A stretch of 64,000 bases of DNA from contig JAVTVX010000035.1 in assembly GCA_033439265.1 (NCBI GenBank), forward strand, positions 6,180,001-6,244,000, in the 5' to 3' direction. Position 1 is the first letter of the stretch. Each line of letters opens with the position of its first letter. The translations under genes were made by a program, and so were the position numbers. This document shows, piece by piece, positions 52,162-61,247 of the stretch. Origin of the DNA: Dillenia suffruticosa. Lineage: Eukaryota > Streptophyta > Magnoliopsida > Dilleniales > Dilleniaceae. The notes beneath the pieces were generated by a model. The model ran no database searches. It saw nothing but the letters and a program-made list of their open reading frames with translations, and was not told the origin of the DNA.

Positions 52162-53285
52162 GCCCTGAAATCTTGAGTGATGATGTTGTTGAAACTATAA
52201 GGAGATGTTATGTTTTCAAAATTAAGAATCGGAGCGGAAGAAGCCAAGGCCCCAATGGCAACATGTGGATATTTCAGCCTAAACCATGCTGCCAGCACTG
52301 CACAACACCCAACCGATTTTTAATTACTTCAATCCATAAACTCAAGCATCATATTTAGACCAAAAATATAAATGATAGATCTAGTGTGATTTCTTTGATC
52401 AAAAACTTTTGCTCTGTGTTCCATACTAAAGATTTATATCGCATATTAGAATTCTGATCATGGAATTTTTTAATTCATATAATATTAGCTTTCTAAGCCT
52501 TGTGTTACAAACTATGGAAACGACCAGCAAGAAGTAATGCAAAAAGGTGAAACAGAAACAACATACTTCCACCATAGGAACCCCCAAACACCACCACAGG
52601 AGAGTCGACTGCACTCAAATTTTTCTTCAAATCAATGATCAAAGTTGCATAATCTGCCAAAGCCTGAGTGGAGCTCAAATACCCCAGTGTGCTGGCATTC
52701 TCATAAGCAATACTTATATCACCTCCATAAGGAATTGACTTCCCATAAAATCTATGCTGCAATCCATATTTTTCCAATTAAAACTCAAGATTGGAGAAAA
52801 TTTCACAATTCCAAAATCTAAGCTCAAAAAGGTAGAAGTCAAGATTTTCCAATTTTTGGGCTTATAAATCCTTTATAGTTTTGTTAGTGCTAAAAAGTTA
52901 CCTCAATAAATACCAAAAGAGCTTCAAAATGAGGTGCAGTCTCAAACATAAAGCCAGTGTTTTGTGCGAACCATTCGATGTCGCCTTCATTTCCGGTGTA
53001 CACAAAAATTGGAGAGTTCTTGGCAGCACCGCCCCAGTACTTGTCATTGATCAAATATCTATTTTGAAAGGTTTGATAGCTTTGAGGATTGTAATTGAAG
53101 TGATCAAGTATTTGGGTGAAGTATTTTGTTTCATAAAGCTGTTGATTTTGGGAAGAAATTTTAGTAATTTTTTCAGGTGAAACAATGGAAGATGGGAACT
53201 TTGGTGTGAATTTGGCTCGTGAGATGGGAACGTAGCATAAAGAGAAGAGAGTGTACCACACAATTTTGGACCCAATTCCCATCAT
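46654..53285 (-). CDS. serine carboxypeptidase S28 family (lysosomal Pro-X carboxypeptidase-like)
   Basis: Ten exons on the minus strand: 53285-52902, 52756-52567, 52297-52164, 51530-51418, 51303-51180, 51073-50918, 47574-47419, 47279-47200, 46967-46918, 46787-46654. They join in frame to 506 residues, usual for plant family members. The N-terminus ([20 protein letters not shown]) is a signal peptide, so the enzyme should be secreted or vacuolar. The S28 triad is present: Ser188 in [12 protein letters not shown], Asp440 in [13 protein letters not shown], and His in [10 protein letters not shown] (465/466). Family enzymes remove C-terminal residues after proline. Other landmarks are [11 protein letters not shown] (about 130-140), [10 protein letters not shown] and ACTEMIMPT. 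Intron 6 is 3.3 kb. Intron 3 starts with GC rather than GT and runs straight into a CT repeat; if that site fails, residues after 236 would be lost. The last four exons are duplicated downstream. Confidence 0.9.
47136..47194. repeat. (TG)n(AG)n compound microsatellite abutting S28 exon 8 donor
   Basis: A TG run followed by a GA run; on the sense strand the CT part starts 5-6 bases after the exon 8 splice donor. Copy A has a shorter GA run at the same place (42964-42983). Confidence 0.85.
48384..48540 (+). mobile_element. worn SINE, copy B counterpart of the 44530 insertion
   Basis: Matches the copy A SINE in position and order of motifs (GAACTGAATTAATCGAATAAAATCC for the core, A tail) but is more diverged. 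It is identified through its place in the duplication. Confidence 0.55.
49345..49512 (-). mobile_element. tRNA-derived SINE, reverse orientation, only in copy B
   Basis: Begins with the T-run of a reversed tail, then GGTACGATGATTTGGC and GGGGACGGATCTCC, and a GGAGTCAAACTTC B-box-like stretch near 49467. Copy A reads continuously across this place (AAAGGAATTGATTGGCAATGG at about 45327), so it is an empty site. Confidence 0.65.
51558..51648. repeat. (GA)n followed by (AGAAG)n, upstream of S28 exon 4 acceptor
   Basis: About 40 bases of GA then about nine AGAAG pentamers, pyrimidine-rich on the sense strand. It lies in intron 3 shortly before the exon 4 acceptor, where it could act as an extended polypyrimidine tract. 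Confidence 0.9.
52119..52159. repeat. (GA)n microsatellite abutting S28 exon 3 donor
   Basis: About 20 GA units, read as CT on the sense strand. It begins four bases after the GC dinucleotide that starts intron 3. Confidence 0.9.
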
Positions 53286-53329
53286 CTCTTTTTTGTTTGT
53301 GGCTTCTGAAGTTTTGGAGAAAAAGGAAT

Positions 53330-53342
53330 GTTTATATGTAGA
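53330..53342 (-). promoter_or_regulatory. possible TATA box of the S28 gene
   Basis: The minus strand reads CATATAAAC about 50 bases before the start codon, with a CT repeat (53348-53379) just upstream of it. Spacing would give a very short leader. Sequence match only. Confidence 0.35.
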
Positions 53343-53344
53343 CA

Positions 53345-53381
<37 letters not shown>

Positions 53382-53674
53382 ATCTCCAAAATGTCTACAA
53401 CCTTTAGAGGACAAGGTCGTGGGAGGATCTCAATGTCACAACTCCCGTCTCAATAAATTATCAACCACAAGGGTCATTGGCGTTCTTATCCAAGACAAGT
53501 TACCCCCCCCCCTCCCGGGGGGTGTGGTGCGAGGTGCACATGAGACATGAATTATATTTATGCACTATATAAATATTTATTAAATTTATAATTAATTTAA
53601 TATTTAAATTAAATTACTATTCAAATCATTGAAAAATACAAAGCATATCATCTATAGGGGAAAAATAGTTTAAT

Positions 53675-54745
53675 CACCGGAATTCTAAAAAAAAAAAACC
53701 AATGAATGAGGTAAAAAAAATAATAAGTGAAGTAAAAAGATAATAAAAATAAAAGAATAACCTTTCATGGGGTCAAAAAAATAAAAATAGAAAAACCTAT
53801 ATTGAAAGAAAAAAGAAGAACACAAGAGGGAAAAATGGTCAAAAAATAAAAAAAAAGTAAGGATTTAAATGAAAAAAAAATTATGATTTAAAAATAAAAG
53901 GACGATTATTCATGAGACAAAAAAGAGAGAAAACCTATCTTTAAAAAAGATGAATGATTAAAGTAAAAAAAAAAAACCTGGATTAAAAAAAAACAAGGAT
54001 CTGAATGGACAAATTGGGACAAAAAAAAAAAAGAAAAAACCTATATTTAAAAAGGACAAATGACCTAAGGAAAAAAAATTAATTAAAAAAAAAGTAAAAA
54101 TCTAAATAAAAAATTGTGATCTAAAAATAAAAAGGCACCCTCCATGAGATCAAAAAAACAAAAAGAGAAAAATCTACGTTCTAAAAAAACAAGACTTAAG
54201 GAAAAAAAGTTGGGTTAAAAATAAAAAGAGTAAGGAGTTAAACAAAAAAAATAAAAAATTATGATCTAAAAATAAAGGAACGATTATTCACGGGACAAAA
54301 AGAATCTATATAAAAAAAAACACTTAACCAAAAGAAAAGATCAAAAAAAAAAAAAAAAACCAAAACGTGGTGCAAAAACACAAAAGTCCTAACAAAAAAA
54401 TGATAAAAAAAAAGTGCAATAACTTGAATAAAACAAAAGGTGTGATTTCAAAAAGACGAAAAGTCTAAATGAAAAAATAAAAATAAATATGGGATGACCA
54501 CGTAGGAGTGCCCAAAAAGAAAGGAATAATAAAAAAGGATAAAAAAAAAAGAAAGAAGTTGAACGAAACAAAAAGGAATTGAATGAAAAAAAAGGATTTG
54601 AATTGAAAAAAACCGTAATTCAAAAATAAATGGATGATCATACGAGGATTTTTTTTTGAATCGTAGAAGAATATGTATAAAAAATAAAAAAGATCTAAAC
54701 GAAGAAAAAAAGGATATGAATAAAAAAAAAAAAAGTTGTGGACCA
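53675..54745. repeat. adenine-saturated degenerate tandem repeat
   Basis: About 1.07 kb dominated by A runs on the plus strand. Recurring, diverged landmarks are GATTATTCATGAGACAAAA, ATGATCTAAAAATAAA(A)GG and AAACCTATATTTAAAA. They recur at uneven steps of roughly 100-145 bases (near 53762, 53900, 54005, 54130, 54275, 54485, 54625). The Phe-rich open frames on the minus strand here are by-products. Confidence 0.65.
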
Positions 54746-55699
54746 AAAATTGTGAAAATTAATAATTTTAAGGTCAAAACATTGTACTTAATTTCAATTT
54801 AACAAAACTCAACGTCCTCGGTTGGGGTCTAACCCAATGCAATTAAAGCGGAACATCACAAAGCATATACAAATTCTTCAATTGTCTTTTGGAGTGGAAT
54901 TTTTTTCAACTACTTATAGATATTAATATCTATATTAATAGATAGTAGATTTATTAGATAAAAATATTAAAATTTTTAATTAAATTTAAAATTTAAAATT
55001 TAAAATTTAAGAATAAAAAAATTATATTATGAGAGATTTCTTAAATTGAATCCAATACTATTCGAACTAAATTATTCAGAATATAATTTCGTATACCATT
55101 GATTATTAAAAAAAAATATATTGATATCTATAATATTTTATATATAAAGCAAAAACATTTATACCATCTCTTTAAATCATTGATATTTATGTTTTACCTT
55201 TATACTTTTTGCTAAACCTTGGAAATATAACGTCAAAGCCTTTATTTTGTGGCCATTACCAGGTGGGTATAACCGGCATTGGCAAAAGGGCACCGACCGC
55301 CAGGCAAAACGTAAGAGGTTATGGGCTCGAGCAGGTCACCCCCTTTTCTTAGTGAGCCGACCCAAAATCAGCAATAAATAATGATTTTGAATTGCATCCG
55401 CAGGCCTGACCCACAACCTCATAATCCACGCGAAGGGTTTTAATATTTAATCATCGATATTCAAAAATTTAAATAGTTATGAGATCGAATAAAAAAATTA
55501 GATCTCTCAAATCTTGATATAACTCCAATTCAAATATTAACCCCTCCCTCTTAGATGAGATTGATGATAGTGTGAATCTCAGCCAAAGAATAAAAAGTAA
55601 ACAAATTTCTTTATTTTTGAAAAATATTTTGAAGTTTGATATGGAACTTTAATTTTATAGAATTTGATTGGAATTTTGTTCCACTTGAAGTTCTCATGA

Positions 55700-57235
55700 C
55701 TTTGACTAATTGCATGTAATGCCCCGAAAACTATATGGGAGCATGTGCTTGATAAAAATAAAGTTAAATATAAAAGATAAATGGACATACCTCTCTTGCC
55801 CTCTTTGAGACATTAGAACATAACTTTAATATCATGTTAAAAGATATACATGAATATGGAAGTAGGAGGAGGAGGAGTAGTAATAATAATAATAATAACA
55901 TGTAATCCTAAAATTTTATTGTTATAATTAATTATTATAATAAGTTTGGTTTATATAGAAGATACATTATCATAATATAGAAATATAATATTATAAATAT
56001 AAAAATAAAGAAACTTAAATATTTTCAAAATCAAATTATTAATTGATTTAATTTTGATATATAATATATTTTAACATTTTATTCTCAAATTCATTATGAT
56101 ATAAAGAAACCCACTTGAATAAAAAAAAAAAAAACCTAGATTTAAAATCTCATGGGTGTTTTTACAATTGTGAGGAGCAAATTTTTTTTTTTTTTTTTTT
56201 GGTTTTTATTTTTTGGGCACGACTATTTTTGACTCTGGTTATTCTACCTCAAGATAGAAAAATATGAAAATAGTTTTGATTGTGCCATCGTGTTGTGGGC
56301 ACCTGGATAACATTTTTGTTTTATTTCAAAGAGAGTTTTGATATCATAATAATAATAAATTTAAATATGAAAGATAGATGAATATGGTTCTGGTATCATA
56401 TTTGAGATATTAAAATATGATTTTAATATCATATTAAAAAGATATAGATAAACATGGAAGTAATAATAATAATAATATGTAACCCTAAAACTCAATTGTT
56501 TCAATTAATTTTTATAATAAGTTGAATTTATATAGAAAATATATTATCATAAATATAGAAATTAAATATCATAAACTTAAAAAAATAAAAATAAGGAAAA
56601 ATAAATATTCTTGAAATCAAATCAATAAATGATTTGATTTTGATATATAATATATTTTAACATTCTACACTCAAATTTAGTATTAAAACGTACTTGAATT
56701 TGAAAGAGAACTTAGATAGAGGATCTAAAATCTTAGGGATGCTTTTGCAATCTTGAGGAGCATTTTTTTTTCTATACATTTGCAACTGGATTGTCGTTGA
56801 TTCTGATTTTGACCCTGGCTACTCTGGCTCATGATAGAATAATATACAAATGGTTTTGATTGTGGCATTGCATATATATATAGATATATATATTTTTCTT
56901 AGAAAGAGCGTTGTGATACTATAATAAAAATAAATTTAAATATAAAAAATAGATAAATATATTTATGATATCATAATAAAAATATTAAAATACGATTTTG
57001 ATATCATGTTAAAAGATATAGATGAACATAGAAGGAATAATAATAATATATAATCCTAAAACTCCATTATTCTAATTAATTATGACAATAAGTAGAATAT
57101 ATATGAAAAAATTAATCATCACAAATATAGAAATATAATATTATAAATATTAAAATCAAAATCAAATATTTTTAAAATTAAATCATTAATTAATTTAATT
57201 TTGATATATAATGTATTTAATACATGTTAATATAG
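55700..57235. repeat. tandem array, about 570-600 bp unit, about 2.6 copies
   Basis: The block (TTAAATATAAAAGATA..., TTTTAATATCATGTTAAAAG, then GATATA(G/C)ATGAACATGGAAG) occurs ending at about 55861, 56462 and 57034. It is followed each time by an (AAT)n run, a CCTAAAACT-like segment and TTTGATATATAATATATTTT. Copies 1 and 2 also share a GACTCTGGTTATTCT-like segment. Steps are about 601 and 572 bases. No coding capacity is seen. Confidence 0.8.
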
Positions 57236-57639
57236 ATTTAGCCCATGTGGTTACTTATCTCTTTGAGTGTAGTATCCGGATGAGGTTAACTAGGTCACTG
57301 TCAAATTTGGAAATAAATATAAATATGAGAAAGCGGATGGAAGCTACGTGGGAGAGGAGATAACCCGAATATTAAATGATACATTCGATATCAATAATTT
57401 TTGTTTAAAATTTTAAAGTCTATATATTATTTAATTAAATTATTTTTATAGAGAAGTTTGCTTTTTATTCATAAAATTTACTTTTAAAAAAAAAAAAAAA
57501 ACCAAAAATTCTCCGCACACCACAGCTAAACAACTCAGTACACACGAGAGACCAATAATAACAGGGCGTCAATGTTAATCAAACCAAAAAGCCCAATTAA
57601 CTAAAAGAACATTCTCCATCCAACCCATAATCACGTGAC

Positions 57640-57906
57640 ACGTCACAGGCCTCCACATCAAAATTAATCCCATCCTCCTCCACATCATCTTCTAGCCTTC
57701 CTTTTTTCCCTTCAAGCTCTGTTCTCTGTACTCCGTGGTCTGTACAGGTACACCCCCTCTCTCTTTCTTTCTTTAGCCTTAGGGTTTTTCAGACATTTTC
57801 TTTCTTCTGCCCACAAAAAAATGTAGAACCAGGACGGTACGATACGATGCACTACTCCCTTCTCCCGCAATAAATTCTCTCAGAGATCTCTCGACAGAGT
57901 CGAGAA
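57640..57906 (+). promoter_or_regulatory. 5' leader and core promoter region of the coiled-coil gene
   Basis: Composition shifts from AT-rich repeats to a C/T-rich leader (CCCCTCTCTCTTTCTTTCTT at about 57753-57772) ahead of the start codon. No clear TATA box. The extent of the leader is inferred. Confidence 0.4.
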
Positions 57907-60475
57907 ATGGAAGCACTGATCAACGGATCTTGCAAGATCAGGAAACGAGGTTCTACATCGCCCTCTTCATCAACCTCTTCAGTAGTCCACTACTACCGAC
58001 TGAAGAAAGCGATTCAGGTGGGAAAACGCCGCGGATTAGAATCGAGATCGATCACGCCGGTCCCGACGTGGAAGTTGATGATGAATTCGAGGTCTCCGCA
58101 GTCTCCTGAGTGTTCTGAGAGAGGAGGGAAAGGGAAGATAGCGACACTGCCTATGCCCGTTTCGGCGAGGAAACTGGCGGCGACGCTGTGGGAGATGAAT
58201 GAAATGCCATCGCCGAAGATTGAGATGAGAGAGAAACGAAATGGGAAAGAGAGGAATGGGAATAGATCAGTTCGATCAGGATCGCTTCCTCCCCATTTGT
58301 CTGATCCTTCTCATAGTCCTGTTTCCGAGGTGTGTAAATTGTAATGTATTTTATGTTCACTTTGGTCCATTAATTGCATTCTGAAAGGCGTTTGTTGTAT
58401 TTAATTTGCATTTATTGTGGTTTGATTGAGAATTTTGTGTTGTGTTTTGGTTTATTAATTACATGACATGAGAATAATCTTTTATTAGCTTCCTAATTTC
58501 ATAGTAACCCTGCCCTTTATAATATGAGTACGAGCTCAAGATTAATGTTTTTAAAATTGAATGTGTCTAAAATTTGTATGATTTTCTAATACCTTTAAAT
58601 CGTACCTTGCTAATGTTCTCCCATAACATGTTAATGGGTATGGTTTTTGTTTAAATTCAAATGTGTCTAAAATTTGTTTGAATTGCCAATGGCATTTTGA
58701 TGTTCAAGGGCATGGTTTTTGTTTTTTCATTTACATTGAAATGTGATTCAAGTTTGAATTTTGTGTAGAGGATGGATCGATCTGGAACTGGCAGTAGACA
58801 TAGAAGAACATCAGTTTTTCAGAGGCCGAGGTTTGCTGACAGTGTTGGGGTTTTGGACTCCATTAGCAACAGTAATTTAATGGAGGTACCTCAAACTTTC
58901 TAGCCTTAACTTCTCTGTCTCTAGTAGTATAGCATAGAATTCAATTAAATTATAGCTCTAGAGCATTATATTTGTTATTCCTATTACAACTCTCCCTCTC
59001 TTTCTCTCTCTCTCTGTGTGGACACAAACATTAACATCTGGACAATCTTTGAAGCCACACACCATCTTTATTTTATAATCCAGGTTGAAACTCGATCACG
59101 AGCCCAAACTCCTAGGGGTTCTATAGTTGGAGCAAGGATCAGTTTGACGGATGTTAGTAATGCTTTGACAACATCCAAAGAGCTCCTAAAGATTATCAAT
59201 CGCATTTGGGGTCATGAAGACAGGCATTCATCAAGCATGTCGCTTATCTCAGCCTTACATGCAGAACTTGAACGGGCTCGTTTACAGGTCAATCATCTGA
59301 TCCGAGAACAGCGTTCTGAGCGGAATGAGATCAATTATCTCATCAAGTGTTTTGCTGAAGAAAAGGAACAATGGGAAAGCAAGGAGCGAGAAATTGTTGA
59401 GGCTGCTGTTGACTCCATTGCTGGAGAACTAGAAATTGAAAAGAAACTGAGGAGAAGATTTGAGAGATTGAATAAGAAACTCGGAAAGGAATTAGCAGAG
59501 ACAAAGGAAGCCCTTTCAAAGGCTGTGAAAGAATTAGAAAGTGAGAAGAGGGCCAGAGAGGTAATGGAAAAGGTGTGTGAGAAGTTATCCAATGATATGG
59601 GCTTCGATAAAGCTCAAGAAGAAGTGGAAGCTGACGAAGAAGTTGAGAAAGAAGGTGAGATGCTTCGAATTGCTAATTTGCTGCCTAGTGATAGAAGTTT
59701 GACGAAACTCTCTGATGCCAAATATCAGCTTGAGGAGAAAGTTGGGACAGTTGACTCGCCAAGAACAGAAATTCAAGCTATTGTAAAACCTAGAATATCC
59801 AAAGATAGAGGATACAATTCCCTTAAGAGTGAGAATAGTGGTGATCTTGCTGCCTATTTGAGTAAAATTCTTGTTAACTCACTTAGAAGTGAAGCACAAG
59901 AAGATGATGGGGAAGTAGAAGATGGAGTACACTGTGAAGAAGACTCGGCTGAGAGTGAACTTCATTCCATAGAACTAAATGTGGAGAACAAGAGGACAAG
60001 CTATGACCGAAATTACTCTTCTGTTTCTGCTCATGATTTAATAAGATTGCCGATCAGCGAAGAAATTAAAGGGAGAAAATCTGCTGCCGGGAGAGCACCA
60101 AGGAGAAGCACTTTCCTACAAAGAAGTGCGTCCGATTCTGTTGAATGGAGTACCCAAATGGAAAACTTTCAAAATTCAGGAGAGAGATTTAATTTGGACA
60201 AATTTTCTGAGTTGCAGAAGCAAGCTCAAAGAAAAGATTTTGGAGATGACTTGCAGGCATGCAAGTGGGCTCTCAGGGACCATGTTCTGTCTAGTTCCAG
60301 AATAGGATCTGCCAGGAGCATGGCCAGTTTCTATCGTCAAAAGGGGGAACCTTGGCCTTCTAGAGACCCTTGTAACCTGATTCAACTAAGACCAAGTTCA
60401 GCGCAGGAAAGCAATTTGAAGACCAAGGCATTGGAATCTAAGAGTGAAGGCCAAAATGCAAGAAAATCAAAATGA
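57907..60475 (+). CDS. coiled-coil protein, At3g11590/At5g41620-like
   Basis: Three exons: 57907-58329, 58769-58885 and 59084-60475, joining in phase 0 to 643 residues, similar to Arabidopsis At3g11590. Borders are GAG|GTGTGT, TGTAG|AGG, GAG|GTACCT and CCAG|GTT. The N-terminus is basic and Ser-rich (KIRKRGSTS, LKKAIQVGKRRG) with the family block LPMPVSARKLAATLWEMNE (about 79-97). Exon 2 codes RMDRSGTGSRHRRTSVFQR. A long coiled coil covers about residues 235-375 (heptads such as LHAELERARLQVNHL and IEKKLRRRFERLNKKLGKEL). The C-terminus is a Ser/Glu-rich, probably disordered tail. Relatives are annotated as USO1- or golgin-like from the coil alone; no enzymatic role is known, and a scaffold role is inference. 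The minus-strand frames inside exon 3 are shadows. Confidence 0.9.
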
Positions 60476-61074
60476 TGAAAAGCTTTCGTTGGTCAGTGCT
60501 TGCTAATAACCAGTGTCTGCCTGGTCTTTAAATGTCACTCGGATGGGATGTGTAGAGCAACTTTTGTTGTGGATCTGCTGCTGCGCATGCACAATCTGTT
60601 ACTTTGTATGGAGCCGAATTTGGCTGGATAAGCACAAGAGGCCAATCTTCTCACTCAAATCAAATCTACAGGTTTTTGCATTTATGTTGTTGTAGAATGT
60701 TCTTATGTGCAAGTAGTTTTATAATAACCAAGAAAATAACATGCGACGAATCTAGTGCTTTAGTGGGTTTATAGTGAGTTTCAATTGAGTTTCCAGAAAT
60801 ATACAATATTCTAATATCGGGTTTCCTCGATTATGTTATCACGGAATGCAACAATTCATTCTGTTTTTGCTTTTAGTAATGAATGGAGTTTTTCAAGGAT
60901 GGAACTGCAGATTACCCTTGTCTTGAAGAGGGAAGGGCAGACTAATTTTCATCTCATTTGATAGTCTATGGTGTCAGAGAGGAAATTAACATCACTTTAA
61001 GGTGTTAAAAAGAAAGGGTGAACTAGCTCCTCCTGAACGTTTCCTTTCATTCTAGGATTTTTTTTTTTACTTGA

Positions 61075-61200
61075 TCAACGGATATCCGAAATCATGTTCT
61101 GAGCCACTGTCGAACCCTCTATAAGAGAAACTTTCTTAATATAGATTTTTTTAATTATGAAGATTCGAATCTAGGCCTACATCCCGTTGGTACCATTCTA
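61075..61200 (-). mobile_element. partial SINE, reverse orientation (probable)
   Basis: On the minus strand the order of motifs (GATTCGAA B-box-like region near 61165, worn core, GGATATCC near 61080) follows the family seen elsewhere in the window. No flanking duplication was found. Confidence 0.45.
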
Positions 61201-61210
61201 GGATCTAGCA

Positions 61211-61247
61211 TCCCCCCCCCCACCCCCCACCCCCCACCCCCCCCCCA
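61211..61247. repeat. C-rich (C6A)n tract, possible G-quadruplex/i-motif
   Basis: Runs of six to eleven C separated by single A. The minus strand has four or more long G-runs with one-base loops, a strong quadruplex pattern. Confidence 0.8.

Noticed and set aside
53251-53550. Arg-Glu repeat open frame; similar frames at 27320, 30909 and 52056
   Set aside because: They are translated GA microsatellites lying in leaders, introns or spacers.
53675-54745. CRISPR-like or satellite array
   Set aside because: The units are too degenerate and uneven, have no spacer structure, and the organism is a plant.
54389-54777. Phe-rich minus-strand open frames resembling membrane proteins
   Set aside because: They come from the adenine-rich repeat read in reverse; the composition explains the hydrophobicity.
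55700-57235. LTR pair of a retroelement
   Set aside because: Three head-to-tail copies without TG...CA ends, primer site or coding sequence between them fit a tandem array better.
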